NCBI GenBank assembly: GCA_017965665.1
Contig: JAGCPN010000003.1
Location: forward strand, 62,001-126,000
From: Aeriscardovia sp.
GTDB taxonomy: Bacteria; Actinomycetota; Actinomycetes; Actinomycetales; Bifidobacteriaceae
Length of the DNA stretch: 64,000 bases
Direction: 5' to 3'
A program made the position numbers and the translations under genes. Within the stretch, counting starts at the first letter, position 1. Each line of letters starts with the position of its first letter. Of the stretch, positions 26,197 to 33,616 are shown one piece after another. The notes beneath the pieces were generated by a model. That model ran no database searches. It was given only the letters and a program-made list of their open reading frames with translations, and was not told the DNA's origin.

Positions 26197-27591
26197 CTAA
26201 ATGAATTTGGACGCTTTGACTTCCCCCTCTACGGGGTCGATGTCCTTAAATCCCTTTCCTTTGAGCCCGACTTTGTCCTGCAGCTTCCTGGCCCTGGGCA
26301 GCACCCTCGAATCTATATTGCCCACAAGGGAGTTGTAACTCTTAAGGGTCTTTTGCAGGCCCGAACCGAGGTCTGAGGCGTATTCGGAGAACTTTTCCAC
26401 GCTCTCAAGCAATTCCGATCCGAGCTTTTTTACTTCCTCCGCGTCTTCTTCGAGGGCCCAGTTCTTCCAAGACACTTTCACGGACTGCAGGAGCGCCCAA
26501 AAGCTCGCAGAAGAGCAGAGGACGACTTCCCTGGAAAAGGCGTATTCCAGAAGGTTGGGATCCCCCGCAATCGCCTCCTGGAGCCAGGAGGCCACGGGGA
26601 TGTAGGCCACGGTAAAGCTCGTAGGCTCGAATCCGTTTTTCAAAAGCAGCTCCGGGTAGTCCCTCTTTGAGAGGGCGTCCACATGGCTCTTCACGACTTT
26701 GGCATAGGCAGAGCCGTCCTTGCCCCCTTCTTCGGCCTCTTCAAAGTCTTCCAGGGGGGCTTTGGAATCGACGGGCATGGCTATGCGTTCAGGGAACATC
26801 ACTACAAGGTCCGGGCGCCCCTTCTTGTCCTCCCCCGGAAGGGTGAGCTGGGTGTCAAAGTCCACATGCTCCTGCATCCCGCACTTTTCCACGAGATTTT
26901 CGAGCTGCACTTCGCCCCAGCGGCCGCGGAGCTGGTTGTTGTTTAAAAGGCTGGAAAAGTTCTTATTCTCTTCCGAAATCGTCTGCTCTACGCGCCTTAA
27001 GTCCTCTATGCTCTCCCTAAGCTCTCCGACTTCGCCCTGCCTCCCCTCTTCAATGTCTCCCAGCTTTTCGCGCAGGGCGGCGATGTCCCCCTTGAGAGGT
27101 TCCAAATTCTTCAGGATTTCGATTTGCCTGTCTGCGCGGGATTTGTTCTCTCCCGCCTGGCGGCTCTCGGCATCCTTCTGGGCCTGGCGGCTCTTTTCAA
27201 ACTCCTCCTCTATTGAGGAGCGGAGGCGCTCCTCTGCGGCCTCCCTCTCCTCCTTCTGACTCTTCAGATGCTCTTTAAAGTCGGCCTCGGACTTGGCAAT
27301 GTCGTCTTTAAGATCCGCGACCCTTTCCTCAAGGGCGCTGCACTTTTCAGACAGGGCCGCGTTTTCCCGGGCCAGGCCCTCTTTTTCGCTCCTCAGATCT
27401 TCCAGGGAGCTTTTCAGGGCCGCGGCCTCTTCCTCCTTTTTTTCAAGATCGCTTTCGAGCTGTCCGGATTCTTTTTCAGGCGTAGAGCCGGAGCCTTCGG
27501 CAGCTTTCTTTTGCGGCTTTAAAAAGAACCCGATCAAAAAGCCTGCGACCAGGCAGCAGGCTCCCGCGATTACTATGTAGAGGGCTGTCAA
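26197..27591 (-). CDS. rmuC: DNA recombination protein RmuC
   Basis: Membrane-anchored nuclease-like protein that limits DNA inversions at short repeats. One N-terminal span (YIVIAGACCLVAGFLIGFF), a coiled coil of roughly 150 residues rich in Glu/Lys/Leu, then the RmuC domain with NNQLRGRWGEVQLENLVEKCGMQEHVDF, GRPDLVVMFPERIAMPVDSKAPLEDF and VASWLQEA. I chose TTG 27591, which overlaps the upstream TGA stop as TTGA and has GGAGGGAG about eight bases upstream; GTG 27612 is the longer alternative. Second gene of the App1 operon. Confidence 0.9.
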   Translation of the reverse strand: MTALYIVIAGACCLVAGFLIGFFLKPQKKAAEGSGSTPEKESGQLESDLEKKEEEAAALKSSLEDLRSEKEGLARENAALSEKCSALEERVADLKDDIAKSEADFKEHLKSQKEEREAAEERLRSSIEEEFEKSRQAQKDAESRQAGENKSRADRQIEILKNLEPLKGDIAALREKLGDIEEGRQGEVGELRESIEDLRRVEQTISEENKNFSSLLNNNQLRGRWGEVQLENLVEKCGMQEHVDFDTQLTLPGEDKKGRPDLVVMFPERIAMPVDSKAPLEDFEEAEEGGKDGSAYAKVVKSHVDALSKRDYPELLLKNGFEPTSFTVAYIPVASWLQEAIAGDPNLLEYAFSREVVLCSSASFWALLQSVKVSWKNWALEEDAEEVKKLGSELLESVEKFSEYASDLGSGLQKTLKSYNSLVGNIDSRVLPRARKLQDKVGLKGKGFKDIDPVEGEVKASKFI

Positions 27592-28889
27592 CTCTTTCTT
27601 CTCCCTCCCCACTTCTGGGTCTTCATGTACACCCTGAGGTATGGGATCATGGTCCTTATAAGGTTTCCTCCCCCGTGCCCGTAAAAGACCGGGACCGGGA
27701 CGTCCGGCATAGCGTGCAGGGAATGGCGGAGCACCCCTTCCTTGGGCTGGAGCTGGCGAATGCCGATGGCTATAATCCTGTCAAGATTCTCTCGCGCAAT
27801 CCTGGCGTAGGTGAAGGGGTCCTTTTGCCCGTTGTCGCCTATAAGGATGAAGCGCATGTGAGGGAAGTCGTCCATAATCTGCCTGCAGAACTCGAGCTTG
27901 TGCTCCACTCCGTTGGGGATGAAAGTCTTGGGCCTGGGATCGAAGTCGCGCAGGAGCAGAGGGCCCGGGGGAAACTCGTTGTTGGTCAGAAAGTACCTGA
28001 GCATGGGCTCCACATTCCAGGGGGAAGTGGAAAGGTAGAAGAACGGGGCCCTACCCCCGAGTTCCTGGGAAAGGGCCTTATAGAACTGGGACATTTCCGT
28101 TACGGCCCGCCTCTTGGAGGGATCCAAAAACAGCATGTTGTAAACGGCCTGCAAAGGATCCGGGACGTCGGTGACGAGGATGGTGTCGTCTATGTCGGAA
28201 ATGACTCCTATCTTTTCCCTCCTGCCCACAGTGTAGAGGGGAGCTGCCACGGGCTTTCTCCCGCGCACTTTGTAGACAACTTTGTGTATTCCGGGAGATA
28301 CCTTTCCCTCGGTGACGAGGTCCAGGTACCCGTGGCTGTCGGAGACGGCCTGGCTGGCGTCCTGGTTCTTTTTGTGATCCACTTCGTCCCTCTTGTAAGA
28401 GGTTCCTATCTGGACTGACTCTAGGGGGATGCGGTCAATGTTGATTTTAACCGGGACGTGCGCGGCGGGGACCATCAGGGCCGCCTTTATCCCCTTCATG
28501 CCCATCTTTACCGGAACGTATCCCCTGGGGGATCTGACCAGGCGGCATATCAGCCTTGAATATTTTTCGGTGCCGTATCCGATGTAGGGCACCACCCTCG
28601 GCGTCCAGTGGAGGCTGTCGGTGATGTCGGCGGAAAGGTCTACCCAAATTTGGAAGGCCGTAGTGACGGCGAGTCTGGCCGCCCTGACTGGGAGGCTCTT
28701 TTTATAAGGTATTTCATCCGGGGAGGGGGCGTCTACAAAGCTCTTGGAATGCCTGAAAAGCCTCCTGTGCGGGCTGTAGGTGCTTCGGGCTTGCCCGTAA
28801 GCCGCCTCTTCGCTCGACATGTATGGGTTAAATGAAGCGGCGCCCGCTCCCTCTGTCGGGGTATATTCAAAATCTTCTAAAGTGCTCAT
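27588..28889 (-). CDS. App1-family (DUF2183) phosphatase-like protein
   Basis: A 433-residue protein whose C-terminal half is the DUF2183/App1 domain, a HAD-like phosphatidate phosphatase fold. The DxDxT motif is GVISDIDDTILVTDV around residue 230, followed by FFYLSTSPWNVEPMLRYFL and PHMRFILIGDNGQKDPFTYARIA with the conserved GDNGQKD. The N-terminal 200 residues include DSLHWTPRVVPYIGYGT, usual in the bacterial family. Substrate in bacteria is not known; lipid phosphate is inferred from yeast App1. First gene of a four-gene operon, start ATG 28889. Confidence 0.88.
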   Translation of the reverse strand: MSTLEDFEYTPTEGAGAASFNPYMSSEEAAYGQARSTYSPHRRLFRHSKSFVDAPSPDEIPYKKSLPVRAARLAVTTAFQIWVDLSADITDSLHWTPRVVPYIGYGTEKYSRLICRLVRSPRGYVPVKMGMKGIKAALMVPAAHVPVKINIDRIPLESVQIGTSYKRDEVDHKKNQDASQAVSDSHGYLDLVTEGKVSPGIHKVVYKVRGRKPVAAPLYTVGRREKIGVISDIDDTILVTDVPDPLQAVYNMLFLDPSKRRAVTEMSQFYKALSQELGGRAPFFYLSTSPWNVEPMLRYFLTNNEFPPGPLLLRDFDPRPKTFIPNGVEHKLEFCRQIMDDFPHMRFILIGDNGQKDPFTYARIARENLDRIIAIGIRQLQPKEGVLRHSLHAMPDVPVPVFYGHGGGNLIRTMIPYLRVYMKTQKWGGRRKS

Positions 28890-29493
28890 CCTTTATTTCT
28901 GTCAAAAAGCCGAAGGCGGGATATTTCGTCCCGGCCGCTCAGGATATAGGGGAGGTTTCGTTTTGCTCCCCGATTTATACACTTGTCAAGTTTACCTTTT
29001 GAAGCGGGTAGGTTCGCGATCCTGCCTAGAATAACAACGTATACCGGGAAAACAGGCTGCACGTTATGGGATGGGCGCAAATAAAGAAATTTCAATCCGG
29101 AAGCAAACCTGCCAACTGCCTGGGTATTTACATCTCCGGACGTGACAGACAGAGCGCTAAACATTTTTCCTCGGAATTTTCAAATCATGATGCCATTATT
29201 TTAGACCCCCGCTGCGAGGCAGTTATCTTTAAGCAGAATGGCAGAGAGATTCCTGAAGGAACTGAAAAGGATCGGCTTTGATTGCCGGAGATTCTGGAGA
29301 AAAAGAAGGATTTGGATGTGGAAAGCTACCCCTTTATAGGATAGTTGCAAGTTTTCTCAGAGCCAATCAGCAATATGATCTCAGATCATTTGTTACCACC
29401 TTAAAAAGGTACTAAAATTTACATTTTGTAAAATACACTTTACACATTTTGTAAAATATATGTCCAGTATGTCGAAAGAGAAAGGGTCCCATT
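28890..29493. other. A+T-richer intergenic region, possible remnant DNA
   Basis: Six hundred bases between App1 and the divergent ATPase gene. The left 150 bases carry the App1 promoter area (TTGACA on the minus strand near 28985). From 29050 to 29340 there are short open stretches in two frames with coding flavour (for example DAIILDPRCEAVIFKQNGREIPEGTEKD, then LPEILEKKKDLDVES in another frame) but no start or ribosome site, which resembles a decayed gene. The right end holds the direct repeats described separately. No RNA gene recognised. Confidence 0.45.
29421..29458 (+). promoter_or_regulatory. Tandem operator-like repeats upstream of the DUF4143 ATPase
   Basis: Two exact copies of the 15-mer ACATTTTGTAAAATA (29421-29435 and 29444-29458), 23 bases apart from start to start, about two helical turns. 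Each contains the near-palindrome ATTTTGTAAAAT. They lie 36 bases before the ATPase start, so they could be repressor or activator sites. The second copy runs into AAAATATATGT, a possible -10. Confidence 0.55.
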
Positions 29494-30768
29494 GTGGGAG
29501 ATAATGTCTATAAACCTAGAATAGTCGAGACGGTTTTAAAAAGTGCGCTAAATCGAGAAGGGGCCGTATTAGTAGAGGGGACGAAAGCCTGCGGCAAAAC
29601 CACTACATGTGCAAAATATTCTCAAAGTGGCGTTACGTTAGATGATGCCTATGTATTTAATATTGCTGAAAACAACCCTGAAGCATTGCTTACCGGACCT
29701 TTTCCACGCATGATAGACGAATGGCAATTAGTGCCCCAGATTTGGGACGTTGTGCGCCACAATGTTGATAATAATCCTGAACTGGGAAGATTTATTTTGA
29801 CAGGATCTGCCGTCCCCCCAGACAGATCTGAAATACACCATACAGGAGCAGGTCGCTTTGCTTGGATAAGAATGCGCCCCATGACCCTCTGGGAATCGGG
29901 TGACTCTTCCGGACAGATTAGTTTGTCCGAACTCTTTTCCGGAAATGTAGAAGAGAAAATTTTTATACAAAATAACCTCACTTTAGAAGACATTGCCTAC
30001 TTAACTTGCCGGGGAGGTTGGCCGCGAATCCTTTTGCTGGACAAAAATGAGGCACTGGCCTACGCAAAAGATTATTTAGACACAATCATTAAGTTTGATG
30101 CCAGCCGGGCAAATCGAAAAGCAAAAAACTCTGTCCGCATTCAAACCTTGTTGTGCTCACTTGCAAGGCATCAAGGTACTTCTGTATCAAATCTAGCCAT
30201 TATCCAGGATTTGGAGACCAATTATGGAATGCAAATAAGTCGGCCGACATTTCTGGCGTATCTTAATGCGCTGGAAGAAATATTCATTATTGAAGACAGC
30301 GATGCGTGGAATCCAAAACTGCGATCCAAAACAGCAATCCGCCAGGCCGATACACACTACTTTGTAGATCCCTCCATCGGCGCAGCAGCACTTGAAGCAG
30401 GTCCACAAGATCTCATACACGATTTAAATACATTTGGATTTCTGTTTGAAACCCTGTGCATACGGGATTTAAGGGTATATGCGCAACCATTGCGGGGCAC
30501 CGTTCATCACTTCCGCACTCAGTCGGGACTGGAATGCGATGCGGTCGTACATCTGGGGGACGGAAGGTATGGCCTTGTTGAAATAAAACTCGGCGGCGAA
30601 GAGGCGATAGAAAAAGGGGCATCAACCCTAATTAAGATTGCCGGAAAAATCGACACGGACCATATGAATCCCCCTTCTTTCCTTATGGTCCTTACAGGCA
30701 CTCAGCCATATGCCTTTAGAAGAAGCGACGGGGTGTATGTAGTACCTATAGGAGTATTGAGGGATTAA
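29494..30768 (+). CDS. ATPase with AAA_14 and DUF4143 domains
   Basis: A 424-residue P-loop ATPase of the type common in genomic islands. Walker A is GTKACGKTT at residues 29-37, Walker B PRMIDEWQ near 75, a sensor-like LGRFILTGSAVP with the arginine-rich RFAWIRMRPMTLWESG, then the C-terminal DUF4143 domain that resembles a restriction endonuclease fold (GLECDAVVHLGDGRYGLVEIKLGG has a D...E-x-K pattern). Function of the family is unclear. Codon use is A+T-rich compared with neighbours, suggesting horizontal acquisition. Start GTG 29494; no partner genes. Confidence 0.88.
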   Translation: MGDNVYKPRIVETVLKSALNREGAVLVEGTKACGKTTTCAKYSQSGVTLDDAYVFNIAENNPEALLTGPFPRMIDEWQLVPQIWDVVRHNVDNNPELGRFILTGSAVPPDRSEIHHTGAGRFAWIRMRPMTLWESGDSSGQISLSELFSGNVEEKIFIQNNLTLEDIAYLTCRGGWPRILLLDKNEALAYAKDYLDTIIKFDASRANRKAKNSVRIQTLLCSLARHQGTSVSNLAIIQDLETNYGMQISRPTFLAYLNALEEIFIIEDSDAWNPKLRSKTAIRQADTHYFVDPSIGAAALEAGPQDLIHDLNTFGFLFETLCIRDLRVYAQPLRGTVHHFRTQSGLECDAVVHLGDGRYGLVEIKLGGEEAIEKGASTLIKIAGKIDTDHMNPPSFLMVLTGTQPYAFRRSDGVYVVPIGVLRD

Positions 30769-31094
30769 ACAGACACGATCCATCCTGTAGACATGCTGTT
30801 AGAAAAAATCCATAATTGCCTGTCCCAAGTGTTCCTTTTGCTTACTGAAACTCCGCATTTTAAAAACTCCTGCCGTTCATCTTTTCTTTACTTCTGTTCT
30901 ACTCGCAAAAGACGCAGTTTAGAAATTTGAGCACCCTATTATGCATGCCTGAAAAGCCCTCAAAACCGCCTGCAATTTAAAAATCCAGAGGCTTCACACC
31001 TGTTCAAGCAATTATTTGTGGCCTTCGGACTTTCCTTCCCGCCCCCTCCCGCGCTTCATGGCATAATGCTCCATCGGCGAACGATTAGGGCAGC
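30769..31094. other. Intergenic region between ATPase and methyltransferase fragment
   Basis: About 325 bases of mixed composition with no gene, tRNA or strong terminator that I can see. A stretch rich in C (CCCGCCCCCTCCCGCG, near 31040) interrupts the A+T-rich background, which may mark a join between DNA of different origin. Confidence 0.4.
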
Positions 31095-31838
31095 TTAGAC
31101 ACCGTAAAACGCATCTAGGAAGCCTTCTACCAGGATTTGTTTTCTATCTACATTAGTTAAAAACTGGGAAAGAGGAGCAGGGACAAATAATCCATCTACA
31201 AGTTTGTTAAGCTCACCTTGAGCCCATGGCCATTTTCCTAATTTCTGTCCAGCAATTATTATTGCGCTCTTTTGAGATTCAGTTAGTTTTGGCAAGGGGA
31301 AGGTGTTCCACATTCCTATTGTGAAGTGATGACTATGTCCCTTGCTATTTACAGTCAGTTCACACCACGCCCTAAACATGGAGCTTTTGAGGATGGCATA
31401 GACGAAATCCTCATATTGGTCGTCAATGAGCCAGAAGCCATATCCAAGGTCAATGTCGTTGTTTATTGAGAAAGAAAGTTCTATGTGGTTTATGTTGTCT
31501 AAAGTACTTTTGACTTTACTATGGCGTTGTACAGCTAAACCCTTAAATGTTTTCTTGCTCGTTGGAACTAAGGGAACTGATATCTTCTTCCATATATCTG
31601 GAGGGCACTGGGGATTTTTATTCCATTTGAGCCATTCTGGGGCAAGAGTGGGATGGTATTGGACAGAGGAAGAGAATGGATCGTAGTTAATTCCTGCGTG
31701 TTCAGCCAGCCTTTTTGCTATGAAATTCCTTGCATAGATATCCCCCTTTCCGCGGGCCTCTTTCATACCATCAAAATCAAGATTATAAGTAGCATGATTA
31801 TATCGATCGAACCACTTTCCTTTAGACATTTTTGGCAT
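31095..31838 (-). pseudogene. C-terminal fragment of an MmeI-like (type IIG/IIL) DNA methyltransferase
   Basis: The 247-residue frame resembles only the last part of MmeI-type restriction-modification enzymes. YEDFVYAILKSSMFRAWCELTV and HHFTIGMWNTFPLPKLTESQKSAIIIAGQKL match the target-recognition end, where the family reads SxxHMAWxRxxxGRL...YNNFPxP...QKxxI. The chain closes with FLDAFYGV like DKAYG in MmeI. The SAM-binding GxGxFL and NPPY motifs and the nuclease domain are missing. It has a good ribosome site (AAGGGAG, six bases before ATG 31838), so a short protein may be made. A+T-rich composition fits transfer. No complete restriction system is nearby. Confidence 0.6.
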
Positions 31839-31960
31839 TTCTACTCCCTTTAAGCTCCAAATAACATCCGGCGGCTATCTCATTATGATTTTCATCGCGA
31901 ACCAAGAGAAGTTCTAAGTATGAAAAAGTCCGGCTTTTAGGAGCGAGACGGAAGTAATAA

Positions 31961-31992
31961 AAAAGGGGCGGAACCGACGCTCCGCCCCTTTT
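31961..31992. terminator. Bidirectional terminator after the amino acid antiporter
   Basis: AAAAGGGGCGGA (31961-31972) pairs with TCCGCCCCTTTT (31981-31992), a 12-bp stem with an 8-base loop, flanked by A and T runs on both sides. It lies 12 bases beyond the antiporter stop and serves it on the minus strand. Confidence 0.94.
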
Positions 31993-32003
31993 TTCAAAGC
32001 AAA

Positions 32004-33458
32004 TCAGATGGCGATAATTCCGACGCAGGTCAGGATTATGGATATGATGCCGGCGCACCATACCAAAGCCATCACGATCCACTCCCACGGCCCTATGCGG
32101 TGCCCGGCCTTGCGGGCGGCGGGGACGTAGAAGAAGAAGCCTATGGCTATGCCTATGCACAGGAGCAAAAGATCCTGCCAGCCGGCGACGAAGACTGCAA
32201 ACACCTCAAAAGCGGTGCAGATTATGCCCACTATGAACTGCCAGGCTTCCTTGCGCTGGACCGAGAGGACCATCTGGTAAATTCCGGCGAACATGTAGGT
32301 TATGAGCACTGCCACCGTGCACATCTGCGAAGCGAAGGTGTAGGCCTCGGAGAGGAAGGGCAGGCAGAGGATGAAGATGGTCTGCAGGATGGTGGCGATA
32401 AGGAGGGAAGTGACGTAAGAGTCCTTCTTCTTCTTTCCGGGCTTGCCCCAGAAGGGGGCGATGGTCTTCTCGGAGTTGGCCATGAGGGCGGTGGTCTCGG
32501 CGGGGAGAATGGTCCAGGAAAGCCAGCAGGCCAGGATGGAGATGATGATGCCGATGGTCAGCACCCAGTAGCCCCAGGCGCCCACGGTGTTGCTCATCAC
32601 TGCGGAGAGCACGGTGCCGTCGGTGCCGTTGGCGGACCAGTTGGCGATCACGCCCTGGGGGAAGACGGCGTAGGGGAGGATGGAGCACCACACGTAGACG
32701 ATGGCCAAAATCAGAAGGCCCCAGAGGGTGGCGTTGCCGGCGGCCCTGTTGGACTTGGCCCTCTTGGAGAGGACGGAAGCGCCCTCAATGCCCACGAACA
32801 CGAACATGATGTTGACTATGGAGCCCTGCATCTGCGTCCACACGCTGCTGGGGGCTACGCCGTGGGAGATGTTGGCGGCAAGGTTGCCCCAGAAGTCCTG
32901 GGTGAAGCATCCGGCCTTGACGCTGGCGGCCAAAACGATCATGGCGATCACGATCGGGATGAGCTTGCAGATGGTGCCGATGGTGTTGATGAGGGTGGCG
33001 CCCTTCATGCCGGCCATGACGATGAAGGTCAGGCACCACAGGACGCAGGCCGCGACTATGACGCTGGGCCAGTTGGAGCCGTCTCCGAACACCGGCCAGA
33101 AGGAGCCAACGATGGCCATGAGGAGGGTGGCGAAGGCCACGTTGCCGATCCAGGAGCTGAGCCAGTAGCCCCACCCGGAGATGAAGCCGCCCAGCCAGCC
33201 GCAGCCGGCCTTGCCGTAGCTGAAGATGCCGGCGTCAAGATCCGGCCTCTTCCTGAGGAGGTTGTTCAAAGTGAGGACCAGGGCGGTTACGCCCACCAGG
33301 CATATGACCCATCCCCAGATGGTGGGGCCCGCCGAAGAGACGGCGGCCAGCTGGCCGGGGAGGTTGAAGATGCCGGCTCCCACGCAGGCGCTGACTACCA
33401 GGCCGATTAGGGCCAGGACTCCCAGCTTCTTTTCTGTAGAACCTTGTTGATCTTCCAT
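32004..33458 (-). CDS. APC-family basic amino acid/polyamine antiporter (ArcD-like)
   Basis: About 484 residues, 12 to 13 membrane spans. TM1 carries GLVVSACVGAGIFNLPGQLA, the APC substrate-binding glycine motif, and TM6 has NIMFVFVGIEGASVLSKRAK with the GIEGA signature. The sequence is of the arginine:ornithine/lysine antiporter type, which in fermenters feeds the arginine deiminase pathway; no arc genes are in this window. ATG 33458 (MEDQQGSTEKK) has GGGAAAG eight bases upstream and is preferred over 33485. A 120-base leader with a duplicated element precedes it and a strong terminator follows. Confidence 0.84.
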   Translation of the reverse strand: MEDQQGSTEKKLGVLALIGLVVSACVGAGIFNLPGQLAAVSSAGPTIWGWVICLVGVTALVLTLNNLLRKRPDLDAGIFSYGKAGCGWLGGFISGWGYWLSSWIGNVAFATLLMAIVGSFWPVFGDGSNWPSVIVAACVLWCLTFIVMAGMKGATLINTIGTICKLIPIVIAMIVLAASVKAGCFTQDFWGNLAANISHGVAPSSVWTQMQGSIVNIMFVFVGIEGASVLSKRAKSNRAAGNATLWGLLILAIVYVWCSILPYAVFPQGVIANWSANGTDGTVLSAVMSNTVGAWGYWVLTIGIIISILACWLSWTILPAETTALMANSEKTIAPFWGKPGKKKKDSYVTSLLIATILQTIFILCLPFLSEAYTFASQMCTVAVLITYMFAGIYQMVLSVQRKEAWQFIVGIICTAFEVFAVFVAGWQDLLLLCIGIAIGFFFYVPAARKAGHRIGPWEWIVMALVWCAGIISIILTCVGIIAI

Positions 33459-33474
33459 GATCGCAGCTTTCCCG

Positions 33475-33540
33475 GAGACAACCATCCCAAGCTAAAACAA
33501 AAAAACCCTCGAGACAATCATCTCAGGCTAAAAACAAATA
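33475..33540 (-). promoter_or_regulatory. Duplicated leader element with attenuator-like hairpin
   Basis: Two imperfect copies of a sequence of about 27 bases lie 36 bases apart upstream of the antiporter: GAGACAACCATCCCAAGC (from 33475) and GAGACAATCATCTCAGGC (from 33511), each followed by TAAAACAAA-like bases. Read on the minus strand, the distal copy forms CCTGAGA/TCTCGAGG with a short loop and is followed by TTTTTTT, which looks like an intrinsic terminator inside the leader. Attenuation or duplicated operator sites are both possible. Confidence 0.5.
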
Positions 33541-33616
33541 CAGGCAACAATGCCATACAATGACATGGAAATTTTAGATCAAAAATCAACAAACTTAAAA
33601 TTTTCTAAAAATTTTT

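Noticed and set aside
29066-29281. 71-codon plus-strand frame in the intergenic region before the ATPase
   Set aside because: No ribosome site and no recognisable family; coding flavour shifts frame afterwards, so it is described as possible remnant DNA only.
24213-31838. A complete defence island (toxin-antitoxin plus restriction-modification)
   Set aside because: The antitoxin has no toxin, the methyltransferase is only a C-terminal piece, and core genes lie between them; the parts do not form a working system in this window.
32100-33410. Plus-strand open frame of 436 codons opposite the ArcD-like antiporter
   Set aside because: Extreme Gly/Asp/His/Glu bias produced by reading a membrane protein backwards; no ribosome site.
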